This document shows, one piece after another, positions 1 to 5,989 of a stretch of DNA of 19,100 nucleotides (the first letter of the stretch is position 1; each line of letters begins with the position of its first letter). Made by a program: the position numbers and the translations under genes. The stretch spans positions 1 through 19,100 of the forward strand of contig JAHWHQ010000043.1 in the NCBI GenBank assembly GCA_019323195.1, read 5' to 3'. Below the pieces are notes generated by a model. That model was not told the origin of the DNA. It did no database searches and saw only the letters and a program-made list of their open reading frames with translations. Origin of the DNA: Candidatus Woesearchaeota archaeon (GTDB lineage Archaea; Nanobdellota; Nanobdellia; Woesearchaeales; JACPBV01).

Positions 1-41
1 GATTGATTTTCAATATGATTATGAAATTTTCTTGTTTAGCT

Positions 42-128
42 GCCCCTTACGGGGAGGGGCCGCTCTTCAAAAAAGGACAGGCTCCGAGCGAGCCGATGGC
101 AACCCCGAAGGATTTTATGGATGAAGCC
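42..128 (+). repeat. Dispersed repeat copy 1 (conserved right half of the 8512-8675 element)
   Basis: This stretch is almost identical to 8589-8675. The two copies differ mainly in a short stretch after CCGCTCTT. It contains a hairpin CCCC-TTAC-GGGG, a hairpin GGCTC-CGAGC-GAGCC, the arm GATGGCAACC and the terminal arm ATTTTATGGATGAAGCC. The left arms that pair with the last two in the other copy are not visible; bases 1-41 are unrelated to the corresponding part of copy 2. Either the left half lies before the window or this copy is truncated. It ends seven bases before the gltX stop codon, so a gltX transcript would run into its complement. Function unknown: a MITE-like element or a structured RNA family are both possible. 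Confidence 0.8.
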
Positions 129-135
129 GTTAAAC

Positions 136-1824
136 CTAATCATGAGCATACCAGAAAACAAGCTTATTCTTCCCTTTCCTGTCAAGCCTGCAAAAGCCAA
201 ACCTGGTAAACTGTATAACATCCCCTTCCTTCAGACCGCCTAACCCGTTCTCGCCAAAACCCTTAACAACCTTATTATCCGGCATAAGGACCTCTACCTT
301 TGCCATCCCTTTCTCCTTTGGCAGCCAGTGTATTATCTTTTCCCCTTTCTCCCTGTATTCCTTATAATCCAGCGAATGGAAGATAAACCTCCCCTCTTCC
401 ATTGTAAAGTTCAGGCAGTCCATAAGCCTGTACAGCTTTCCTTCTGTAAAAGAGTTAAAATCATCTCCTGAGACATAAAACCTGTCCCCTGTCTTAAACC
501 TCCTTCCCCCTTTCCTGTTTTCAGGATGAAGGTCAAGCTCTACATCCTGCGCAGGAGAATTCCCTATCGTTATCTCCTTCGGGTCCTGCACAAAAAAATG
601 CCTGTGTGATCTCCCGTCTATAATATCCTTGTTGAACGCGTCGATAGTCTTGAAAAACTCCTCTTTCGTAACAGTCTTGTCATTCAGGCTTATCCCAACA
701 TCTATAGCATACCTTACAAAAGCCTCTGGCTGGTAGCCTCTCCTTCTCAAAGCAGCCAGAAAAGGCAGCCTTATGTCATCCCAGCCTGTGTACGTCCTGT
801 TCTCTATCAGCGGCCTTGTCTTGGAGCAGCTCACTGGCATCCCCTCAAAGTTTATCCTGCCAACAAAGATCGCTTCAGGAAAATCCTTGCCTAAGTAATT
901 ATAGATATATCTTTGCCGAATGGCATTATCATGATGCTCTTTGGCCCTTACCACATGTGTAACCTTCAGCTCGATGTCATCCACTGCCACTGCCATGTTC
1001 ATCAATGGCCAGACCCTGTATCTTTTCCCTGTTTTTGTATGCTTCGAATCATTGATCCTGAAAGCAGGAAAATCCCTCATAGCCGGATTCTTGTTGTTCA
1101 GCTCTGTCTTGATCCTGGCGACAGCCTCTCCCTGCTTATAGCCGTTGAACATCTTTTTCCATCTCTCAAGCTGCTCCTCTTTAGGAAGATTTCTGCATGG
1201 GCAGGCCTTCTGCTTAATTATCAGCTGCTTATACCTTTCAGGGTCGCATTTGCAGACATAGGCCTTTCCCAGCCCTATCAGCTGCACCATATACCTATAG
1301 TATGTCTCCAGCCTGCCTGACTGTATCACTACCTGGTTTATGTTGCCGTCTGTAACCCAGCCTGCATCCTCCTCGATCATCTCATAAGCAGGCGCATATA
1401 TGTTCTCAGGGTTCGTATCGCCTATCCTCAAGATAAGCTTTCCCCTGTATTTCCTGCAATATTCAGAATTAAGTGACAGCACATAAGCATGCCCGATATG
1501 GAGCGGCCCTGAAGGTGAAGGCTCAAACCTCATGACAGGCTTTCCCGGCTTCTTTAAGGCAGGAAGCGCCCTTTCCCTTTCCTCATGCTTTTTCTCCTTT
1601 AACAGCTCAGGAGCCTCTTTCTTCAATAAAGATATCTGCTCTTCCAGGGTTAGGCTGTTTATCTCCCCAATTACGCTGTTAACCTTCCTAGCTATCTCCT
1701 TGATCTTAGCCTTTAACTGCGGCTTTTCAGCTATTATCCTTCCTATGACAGCCCCTGGAGAAGCGGTTCCTTTGAACTTGACAGCGTTCTGCAATGCATA
1801 TTTCCTTATCATTGAATCCTGCAT
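136..1824 (-). CDS. gltX: Glutamyl-tRNA synthetase, archaeal type (non-discriminating GluRS)
   Basis: Ligates glutamate to tRNA(Glu) and, in organisms using GatDE, also to tRNA(Gln). Counted from the ATG at 1824 the protein has 562 residues. The class I HIGH motif is at about 109-112 (within FEPSPSGPLHIGHA), a zinc-type Cys cluster (CxC and CxC) at 191-210, and the KMSKS equivalent is SKT at 334-336. The N-terminal extension (IRKYALQNAV...PGAVIGR) and the C-terminal beta-barrel anticodon domain are those of archaeal/eukaryotic GluRS. The frame is open back to 1938, but a TATA box (TTTATAAA) around 1849-1856 places transcription start at about 1825, so ATG 1824 is likely leaderless; ATG 1812 is an alternative. 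Stop is TAG, used as a normal terminator here. gatD and gatE in the same window complete the Gln-tRNA pathway. Confidence 0.96.
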   Translation of the reverse strand: MQDSMIRKYALQNAVKFKGTASPGAVIGRIIAEKPQLKAKIKEIARKVNSVIGEINSLTLEEQISLLKKEAPELLKEKKHEERERALPALKKPGKPVMRFEPSPSGPLHIGHAYVLSLNSEYCRKYRGKLILRIGDTNPENIYAPAYEMIEEDAGWVTDGNINQVVIQSGRLETYYRYMVQLIGLGKAYVCKCDPERYKQLIIKQKACPCRNLPKEEQLERWKKMFNGYKQGEAVARIKTELNNKNPAMRDFPAFRINDSKHTKTGKRYRVWPLMNMAVAVDDIELKVTHVVRAKEHHDNAIRQRYIYNYLGKDFPEAIFVGRINFEGMPVSCSKTRPLIENRTYTGWDDIRLPFLAALRRRGYQPEAFVRYAIDVGISLNDKTVTKEEFFKTIDAFNKDIIDGRSHRHFFVQDPKEITIGNSPAQDVELDLHPENRKGGRRFKTGDRFYVSGDDFNSFTEGKLYRLMDCLNFTMEEGRFIFHSLDYKEYREKGEKIIHWLPKEKGMAKVEVLMPDNKVVKGFGENGLGGLKEGDVIQFTRFGFCRLDRKGKNKLVFWYAHD

Positions 1825-1846
1825 AAGACACCTGAACATAAGGGGA

Positions 1847-1857
1847 TTTATAAATTT
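1847..1857 (-). promoter_or_regulatory. TATA box of gltX
   Basis: On the minus strand the sequence reads AATTTATAAATCC. Its centre lies about 27 bp before ATG 1824, the normal archaeal TATA-to-start distance, which argues for a leaderless mRNA and against the longer open frame that begins at 1938. Confidence 0.65.
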
Positions 1858-1867
1858 TGTTGAAAAA

Positions 1868-1984
1868 TAGAAGACGACATAAGTAATGCATGATAGATTT
1901 CGTCTTCTAAGTTGTAAAAGACAAACAAAATTATGCAAAACTTTTGTCTTTTACTAAAATAGGCTGTGTTGGAAATACAGCCTA
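1868..1984. other. Cluster of three adjacent perfect hairpins
   Basis: Three inverted repeats follow each other with almost no spacing between gltX and the histone gene. Stem 1 pairs 1868-1877 with 1900-1909 (TAGAAGACGA / TCGTCTTCTA). Stem 2 pairs 1914-1925 with 1943-1954 (GTAAAAGACAAA / TTTGTCTTTTAC). Stem 3 pairs 1960-1967 with 1977-1984 (TAGGCTGT / ACAGCCTA). Loops are 22, 17 and 9 nt; the first two both contain ATGCA. All stems are perfect, so the strand cannot be told from wobble pairs. It could be a small RNA gene, a transcription barrier between the divergent genes or a set of protein-binding sites. Confidence 0.55.
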
Positions 1985-2056
1985 AAGCTCCAAAAACAAG
2001 AAAGACAGGGCAATTTTCCGCATCCCTCCCTCGATTCTGCCCCTCAAAACCGTAAA

Positions 2057-2126
2057 CTATATAAAGTAGTTCTATCAGAAAATATAACATTACAAGGACT
2101 AAAGGGGATATCTATTTTAGATATCC
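2057..2126 (+). promoter_or_regulatory. Histone promoter and 5' leader hairpin
   Basis: A TATA box CTATATAAAG (2057-2066) predicts a transcript start near 2088 and thus a leader of about 60 nt, long for this window. The leader holds a perfect hairpin, GGATATCT (2106-2113) and AGATATCC (2119-2126) around a five-base loop. It ends upstream of a Shine-Dalgarno GGGGGAG (2137-2143) before the TTG start at 2151. The hairpin plus a weak start codon suggests post-transcriptional control; that is inference. Confidence 0.55.
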
Positions 2127-2150
2127 TTTCTACGTTGGGGGAGAACAAGA

Positions 2151-2360
2151 TTGAAAAATACGTCCATTATACCCAAGGCTCCTGTCAGCAGAATTCTCTT
2201 CAAAGCCGGGGCTAAAAGGGTTTCACAGCCTGCCACAGACGCTTTTGCAGAGGTCCTGAGCGAGTTTGCCGAGGATATTGCCCGCAGGTCTGTCCAGATA
2301 GCAAGGCACAGCGGAAGAAAGACAGTAAAAGAAAGGGACATCAAGCTGGCTGCAAAATAA
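2151..2360 (+). CDS. Archaeal histone (histone-fold DNA-binding protein)
   Basis: A 69-residue single histone fold. Archaeal histones wrap and compact DNA as dimers that stack into tetramers or longer filaments. Diagnostic stretches are PKAPVSRILFKAGAKRVS (alpha-1 and loop 1, with the Arg that enters the minor groove), a long central helix around AFAEVLSEFAEDIARRSVQI, and the C-terminal ARHSGRKTVKERDIKLAAK. The only usable start is TTG at 2151, preceded eight bases upstream by GGGGGAG; no in-frame ATG lies near. It has its own TATA box and a hairpin-bearing leader. Length and motifs match the family with no tail extensions. Confidence 0.95.
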   Translation: MKNTSIIPKAPVSRILFKAGAKRVSQPATDAFAEVLSEFAEDIARRSVQIARHSGRKTVKERDIKLAAK

Positions 2361-2540
2361 AATACTTCTATTAAGTCACTTATTATAGAAAGCTTTTAAA
2401 ATGCAACTTCTATTAACTGTCTTTATTCGTGGAGATGATAGAACCCTCAAGGCCAGCTGATGATCTCGAGGGCGCTAAACATAGATTTAAATATGACCAA
2501 AGGTTAACGCAGTAAAAATATCCGCAGGATTACCGCTTAT

Positions 2541-2643
2541 GGGCCGGTAATTCAACCCGGTTTCATATGGCCTGAAGCTATATGACGGGAGAGAATACTC
2601 CCTTGGCTAGGGAGATATCCGGATTCAAATTCCGGCCGGTCCA
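2541..2643 (+). tRNA. tRNA-Ala(GGC) with a 30-nt intron in the D-loop
   Basis: Acceptor GGGCCGG (2541-2547) pairs with CCGGTCC (2636-2642), including G3:U70, the AlaRS identity pair; discriminator is A2643. The anticodon arm is CTCCC-TTGGCTA-GGGAG (2598-2614) with anticodon GGC at 2605-2607. The T arm is CCGGA-TTCAAAT-TCCGG. The D stem ATTC (2550-2553) pairs with GAAT (2593-2596), but 39 nt lie between. Removing 2562-2591 leaves the D-loop AACCCGGTA with G18G19 and A21, giving a normal 73-nt tRNA. The removed piece has bulge-helix-bulge features: bulge GTT, 4-bp helix CCCG/CGGG, bulge AGA, then a 9-bp helix TCATATGGC/GCTATATGA with loop CTGAA. A T-run follows the gene. Confidence 0.9.
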
Positions 2644-2729
2644 TTTTTTAAGGTCATAAGATATATAAAAAAGTCATGGCAGGAAGTGTACAGGCAACAG
2701 AAATTGATGTCTAAAACGAGGTGTTTCAA

Positions 2730-3191
2730 ATGCAGGAAGAACTACAAGAGAAAAAACCGCAAAAACTGGAAGCGAATCTGGATGATAACTGCATCTTCTG
2801 CAGGATTGTAGAAGGGAAGATCCCTTGCGCAAGGGTCTTTGAGGATGACAAGGTCCTTAGCTTCCTGGATATCGCTCCCGCCAACAAGGGGCATGTCCTC
2901 ATTATCACAAAAAACCATTACGAGACCCTCCTTGACATACCTGACAACTGCCTTGACGACCTTATGATAAAGGCAAGGAAGACCGCAAGGGCCATGTCCT
3001 CTGCCCTGGGCTGTGAAGGCTTTAACGTCCTAATGAACGGCAAGAAGGTGGCAGGCCAGCTGGTCCCCCATGCCCATGTCCATATCATCCCGCGCTTCAG
3101 CGGTGACAGGATCTCCCTTAACTGGAAGCCGAGAAGGTATAAGGACAAGGAGATCAACGAATTCAGGGAGAGAATAAAAAGCTTTTTGTAG
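2730..3191 (+). CDS. HIT family nucleotide hydrolase/transferase (HINT-like)
   Basis: HIT proteins hydrolyse or transfer nucleoside phosphates, e.g. AMP-lysine or dinucleoside polyphosphates. The catalytic triad HAHVHII is at residues 114-120, a zinc-type CIFC at 21-24, and the FLDIAPANKGHVLIITKNHY segment at 45-64 is the usual HIT core. The chain is 153 residues, with about 19 residues before the CxxC that most HINT proteins lack and a basic C-terminus. ATG 2730 is chosen because GAGGTG lies six bases upstream; the GTG at 2721 is part of that ribosome binding site. A TATA box (ATATATAAAA, 2661-2670) predicts a leader of about 40 nt. Substrate cannot be told from sequence. Confidence 0.93.
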   Translation: MQEELQEKKPQKLEANLDDNCIFCRIVEGKIPCARVFEDDKVLSFLDIAPANKGHVLIITKNHYETLLDIPDNCLDDLMIKARKTARAMSSALGCEGFNVLMNGKKVAGQLVPHAHVHIIPRFSGDRISLNWKPRRYKDKEINEFRERIKSFL

Positions 3192-3231
3192 AAAGATTTT
3201 TATAGCCTTGTCAGGTTCTCCTAAATCATAT

Positions 3232-3355
3232 GGCGGTGTAGCTCAGCTTGGTTAGAGCGCTAGACTCATATATTTGAGTGATGAAGCCCTTGGCTGATGA
3301 TATAAGCTCGAACCGAGTGATCTAGAGGTCCCGAGTTCAAATCACGGCACCGCCA
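3232..3355 (+). tRNA. tRNA-Met(CAU), probably elongator, with a 49-nt intron at 37/38
   Basis: Acceptor GGCGGTG pairs with CACCGCC, discriminator A3355. D arm GCTC-AGCTTGGTTA-GAGC. Anticodon stem CTAGA (3260-3264) pairs with TCTAG (3321-3325); the spliced loop is CTCATAA with anticodon CAT at 3267-3269. The intron 3271-3319 has bulge-helix-bulge features: CTCA/CGAG helix (one A-C), 3-nt bulges TAT and TGA, and an inner stem TTTGAG/CTCGAA. It contains GTGATGA and CTGATGA, resembling C and D'/C' boxes of guide RNAs, but no clear terminal D box. The T stem has an A-A mismatch (A3334/A3344). CAU could also belong to tRNA-Ile2 carrying agmatidine; the intron favours elongator Met. Confidence 0.9.
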
Positions 3356-3377
3356 CTTATATTTCTCAGGAGCAGGA

Positions 3378-3476
3378 CGCCAGCGGCAGGATTTGAACCT
3401 GCACGTCCCGGAGGACATTCGCTTTCCAGCATTATAATTCGAGGCGAACGGAATAACCGGATTATCCGACACTGGC
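3378..3476 (-). tRNA. tRNA-Ser(CGA) with a 14-nt intron at 37/38
   Basis: On the minus strand the acceptor GCCAGTG pairs with CGCTGGC (one G-U), with discriminator G73 as in archaeal tRNA-Ser. D arm GGAT...ATTCC. Anticodon stem TTCGC pairs with GCGAA; the spliced loop is CTCGAAA, anticodon CGA. The intron occupies 3424-3437 (14 nt, AT-rich); its bulge-helix-bulge is imperfect. The long variable arm has stem GTCC/GGAC with loop TCCG, confirming a Ser/Leu-type tRNA. T arm GCAGG-TTCAAAT-CCTGC. A TTTAAATA box at about 3503-3511 suits a start just before the gene. Confidence 0.9.
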
Positions 3477-3526
3477 ATATTCTTATGATGCAAAGCATGC
3501 ATAGTATTTAAACATTGTTTTTATAG

Positions 3527-3787
3527 AAAAAACGGCCGGCGAAGATTTCCGCCAGCCTTTTGATAGCGGAGGATGGACTTTCAATGGCCAAAACCACTTT
3601 TGAACCATCGACTTCCACCATCTTGCCGATGTCTATGGGTTATGAGCCTTCCGCAGCCGCTTAAGCGAATAAGCAGCCTCATCGGGCACTCCTGATTGGA
3701 CTGCCAGGTATAAACCCAAACATCTGCCCTATTACGGTCCATTATATCATTTGTAAAATAATGGATCTCCGCTATAAATGGGCAGAT
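3527..3787 (-). ncRNA. Unassigned structured RNA gene (~260 nt) with nested pseudoknot topology
   Basis: A TATA box on the minus strand (3810-3817) predicts a start at about 3787, and the RNA ends in a hairpin plus six U. The first eight bases, ATCTGCCC (3787-3780), pair perfectly with GGGCAGAT (3729-3722). Inside lie TAGCGGAG (3774-3767), which pairs perfectly with CTCCGCTA near the 3' end (3571-3564), and a perfect 8-bp hairpin (3765-3758 with 3745-3738). The two long-range helices cross, forming a pseudoknot. The 3' hairpin (3557-3550 with 3541-3534) and others contain G-U pairs that only form on the minus strand. No convincing open frame. I looked for RNase P RNA (GAGGAAAGUC, ACAGAA), SRP RNA helix 8 and 5S rRNA signatures and found none, so the family stays open. 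Confidence 0.7.
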
Positions 3788-3809
3788 TTGATAGGTAAAC
3801 TATACACCC

Positions 3810-3817
3810 TTTATAAA
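3810..3817 (-). promoter_or_regulatory. TATA box of the structured RNA gene
   Basis: The minus strand reads TTTATAAA. Its centre is about 27 bp from 3787, exactly where the first helix of the predicted RNA begins, which supports both the promoter and the RNA's 5' end. Confidence 0.6.
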
Positions 3818-3857
3818 TATGTCGGAAATAAAAAATGACCCCCAGGCAATTTTTTTA

Positions 3858-3902
3858 TTTTCAAAAAGTTTTAGGAACTATGTTCCTAAACCGTTTTGAA
3901 AA
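3858..3902. repeat. Long inverted repeat upstream of tRNA-Ser(GCU)
   Basis: TTTTCAAAA (3858-3866) pairs with TTTTGAAAA (3894-3902) and TTTAGGAAC (3870-3878) with GTTCCTAAA (3882-3890), loop of three bases. The left arm motif TTTTCAAAAAGTTT is repeated directly at about 3910-3923, where it runs into the tRNA TATA box. It may be a transcription-insulating hairpin or a protein site. Confidence 0.6.
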
Positions 3903-3920
3903 GGGAAGCTTTTCAAAAAG

Positions 3921-3928
3921 TTTATAAA
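3921..3928 (+). promoter_or_regulatory. TATA box of tRNA-Ser(GCU)
   Basis: TTTATAAA about 29 bp before the mature tRNA 5' end at 3954, the usual spacing for archaeal tRNA genes. Confidence 0.65.
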
Positions 3929-3953
3929 TTTACTATAATCCCTTCCCCCTAAT

Positions 3954-4072
3954 GCCGCGGTGGCACAATCTGGTACTGCGCGGGCATCATCAAAGATGGC
4001 GTAAGATTGCTATAGGTTGTGCAGACATCCCGTTTCCGCAAGGATTTCTGAGTTCAAATCTCAGCCGCGGCG
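3954..4072 (+). tRNA. tRNA-Ser(GCU) with two introns (21 nt at 29/30, 14 nt at 37/38)
   Basis: Acceptor GCCGCGG pairs with CCGCGGC (4065-4071), discriminator G4072. T arm CTGAG-TTCAAAT-CTCAG; variable arm TCC-GCAA-GGA. The unspliced anticodon arm makes no sense; removing 3984-4004 and 4013-4026 gives CGGGA-TTGCTAA-TCCCG, anticodon GCT at 4009-4011. Intron 1 shows a clean bulge-helix-bulge: bulge GGG, 4-bp helix GCGC/GCGT, bulge AAG, inner stem CATC/GATG. Intron 2 is the canonical site: helix TTGC/GCAG with bulges TAT and ACA. G73, the long variable arm and the anticodon all agree on serine. A T7 run at 4073-4079 terminates transcription and overlaps the end of the convergent gatE. Confidence 0.92.
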
Positions 4073-4077
4073 TTTTT

Positions 4078-5505
4078 TTATTTTAATAAACCCTTCAGAA
4101 TCTCCATAGCCTTCTTCCCGTCAATCCTGCCCTTGAACTTCCCCATTATCATGCCCATATAGGCTCCTGGGTTCAGTCCCGGCCTTGCCTTTACAATATC
4201 CCCTATCTCCTTCTCAATATCCTCATCAGAAGCAGCAGCATATTTTTCTATATCAAACTCACCCTTAGCATAATCTATCAAAACATCCATAACAACATCC
4301 TTGCTTATCCTCCCTTCATTTAAATAAGAGAATATCTCCTCAAACTCCTTATCTGTTATCTTATCAGCGTCAACATTGAACTTCCTCTTGATCTCCTTAA
4401 GTGTCGAGGCTAAGGTAGATGCGATAAAAGCTGGCTTGACATTATTGAACTTGCTTACAAGGCCTTCAAACATCTCCATCTTCCCTGCCTTGGCAAGGCT
4501 TTTTGCCAGGTCATGGGTTATCTTATGTTTCTCTACCAGTTTTTCTGTCCTGTCAGATATCAGCTCAGGAACTTCTATATTATCCAATATCTCTTTTGTG
4601 ACCATTATAGGGCTAAGATCAGTCTCCGGATAAAGCCGGTCAGCCCCTGGCATTGGCCTGAGAAAAGATGTTTCCCCGTCCTTGTTAAAGTTCCTCACAT
4701 GGCTTTCTTCTGGTTTTTTTAACAAAGAGAGCCTTTTAACCTCGTTCTCTATAACCTTAGGCATTATCCTGATCTCCTGGAAACCCTTTATCTCGACCCT
4801 GTTCCTTCCTTTTATGGAAACGTTAACATCCTGCCTTATGGTGCCAATCCCGCGCTTGCACCCGCCTGTTGACCTTAACACCATGCCGATCCTCTCAGCA
4901 ACCTCTTTAGCATGCTCATTGTCCCTGATGTCTGCCTCTGTCCCTATCTCGATCAGGGGTATGCCCAGCCTGTCCAGCCGGTATTTAGTATAATCGTCTG
5001 CCTTCTCCAATAATTGGCAGGCCTCTTCCTCCAGCAGGATTGATGATATTCTCACATCCCCTTTGCTTGTCTCTAAAGTACCGCCATAAGCTATCAGGGC
5101 TGTCCTCTGGAAGCCGGATGTATTAGACCCGTCAACAACCGTCTTCCTCATGACCTGTATCTCATCGACGATCTTTGCATTAAATAATATTGCAGCCTGC
5201 AGGGCAACATCAAGGGCTCTCTTATTTATAGGATGCGGCGGCTCCTCATCCATCTCTACTAAGCAGCAATCCCTGGAATCACCCTCATAGATGTATCTCC
5301 TAGATTTCTCCATCTCATGCTTCGCAGCCTTGTCAACCTGTCCTGTCTCCCCTGCCACAGCCCTCAGCCTTCTCTCAAAGCATATATCTGGTTCAGAATC
5401 CCTAAGGTTAAGCGCAGGGCAGCTGCAGAACAGCTTTCTCCCTTCCAGCTGCTGGTGACACTCAATTCCACACTTGAAGCCCAGCTTGTTATAGTCTAAT
5501 CCCAT
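4078..5505 (-). CDS. gatE: Glu-tRNA(Gln) amidotransferase subunit E, short form without the AspRS-like insertion
   Basis: GatE phosphorylates Glu-tRNA(Gln) and amidates it with ammonia supplied by GatD. The 475-residue chain opens with LGFKCGIECHQQLEGRKLFC at 8-27, the GatB/GatE cradle signature, and has VVDGSNTSGFQRTALIA near 123-139, LDRLGIPLIEIGTE at 177-190, RQDVNVSI at 224-231 and RPMPGADRLYPETDLSPI at 283-300, followed by the helical and YqeY-like tail. Family members are usually about 620 residues because an AspRS-like (GAD) domain sits between the cradle and the RPxPGAxRxYPETD stretch. Here only about 20 residues separate them, so that domain is absent. ATG 5505 has AAAGGT upstream and a TATA-like TATTTAAA near 5541-5550. 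gatD lies 1.5 kb upstream on the same strand, not adjacent. Confidence 0.95.
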   Translation of the reverse strand: MGLDYNKLGFKCGIECHQQLEGRKLFCSCPALNLRDSEPDICFERRLRAVAGETGQVDKAAKHEMEKSRRYIYEGDSRDCCLVEMDEEPPHPINKRALDVALQAAILFNAKIVDEIQVMRKTVVDGSNTSGFQRTALIAYGGTLETSKGDVRISSILLEEEACQLLEKADDYTKYRLDRLGIPLIEIGTEADIRDNEHAKEVAERIGMVLRSTGGCKRGIGTIRQDVNVSIKGRNRVEIKGFQEIRIMPKVIENEVKRLSLLKKPEESHVRNFNKDGETSFLRPMPGADRLYPETDLSPIMVTKEILDNIEVPELISDRTEKLVEKHKITHDLAKSLAKAGKMEMFEGLVSKFNNVKPAFIASTLASTLKEIKRKFNVDADKITDKEFEEIFSYLNEGRISKDVVMDVLIDYAKGEFDIEKYAAASDEDIEKEIGDIVKARPGLNPGAYMGMIMGKFKGRIDGKKAMEILKGLLK

Positions 5506-5539
5506 TTGAACATACCTTTGCCAGAGTTATACAACCCTG

Positions 5540-5552
5540 CTTTAAATATATT
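5540..5552 (-). promoter_or_regulatory. TATA-like element of gatE
   Basis: Minus strand AATATATTTAAAG; predicts a start near 5518 and a leader of about a dozen bases carrying AAAGGT. Confidence 0.5.
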
Positions 5553-5639
5553 TTGGTTATGTTAAAGCCTGCTTCATCTTATTAAAATAGAACAATTTAA
5601 ATTTATAATCTTATTCTATGAGGCAAAGGAGGAATAAGA

Positions 5640-5963
5640 ATGGTATATACATGCTTAACACAGTACTTAGTTATAAGGTTTAATAAGGATATGTATGACA
5701 AAGTCGGGAAAGAATACTTATTGAGAAAGAATCCAGAAGCAATCTTGTTTGCAGAGGTTACATATAAAGCCGATGGAAAGCCCCAAACAACGATACCATT
5801 CTACATAGACAGCTCTTCTATTAAAGACTGTCTTAAGGCATTAGAGCATTTTGAAGGGGATATGTTACAAAGATTACATCTGTCCCAAGATTCGATAGCT
5901 GACATAACAACGGAAATTGAAGATATCAAGACAGGCCTTCTTGCACTTCAGCAAAGACCATAG
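5640..5963 (+). CDS. Orphan protein, 107 residues
   Basis: I do not recognise a family. The start is well supported: a strong GGAGG lies about ten bases before ATG 5640 and a TATA-like TTTAAATTTATAAT lies around 5590-5603. The product is soluble, with no signal or membrane segment. It begins with a beta-rich stretch (YTCLTQYLVIRFNKDMY), has a likely beta-hairpin around EVTYKADGKPQTTIPFYIDSS and ends in helices from about residue 63 that look coiled-coil prone (DSIADITTEIEDIKTGLLAL). It stands alone on the plus strand and converges with the MJ1316-domain gene. Stop is TAG. Confidence 0.75.
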   Translation: MVYTCLTQYLVIRFNKDMYDKVGKEYLLRKNPEAILFAEVTYKADGKPQTTIPFYIDSSSIKDCLKALEHFEGDMLQRLHLSQDSIADITTEIEDIKTGLLALQQRP

Positions 5964-5989
5964 AAAAAGGTTTAGATTAATACCCCATT

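Noticed and set aside
136..221. Read-through of gltX past its TAG into the repeat element.
   Set aside because: The protein already ends as GluRS proteins do, and the downstream frame is simply the complement of the repeat.
2420..2480. Possible C/D-box RNA between the histone and tRNA-Ala (ATGATAG...CTGATGAT with CCCTC/GAGGG pairing).
   Set aside because: The C box is degenerate and no second D box is found; only a TATA-like TTTTAAAA upstream supports it.
2601..2609. Nine bases CCCTTGGCT shared by the tRNA-Ala anticodon arm and the tRNA-Met intron (about 3287-3295).
   Set aside because: Same orientation, not complementary, and explained in each case by its own hairpin; likely chance.
2708..2812. 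Alternative frame beginning MSKTRCFKCRKNYKRK overlapping the HIT start, with a CxxC.
   Set aside because: It has no ribosome binding site, degenerates after about 25 codons and lies within the strongly supported HIT gene.
3266..3502. Minus-strand frame across tRNA-Met and tRNA-Ser.
   Set aside because: It overlaps two certain tRNA genes and has no protein-like features.
3590..3640. Initiator tRNA-Met fragment (GGCTCATAACC on the minus strand) inside the unassigned RNA.
   Set aside because: No acceptor, D or T stems can be built around it, and the flanking bases do not extend the anticodon stem.
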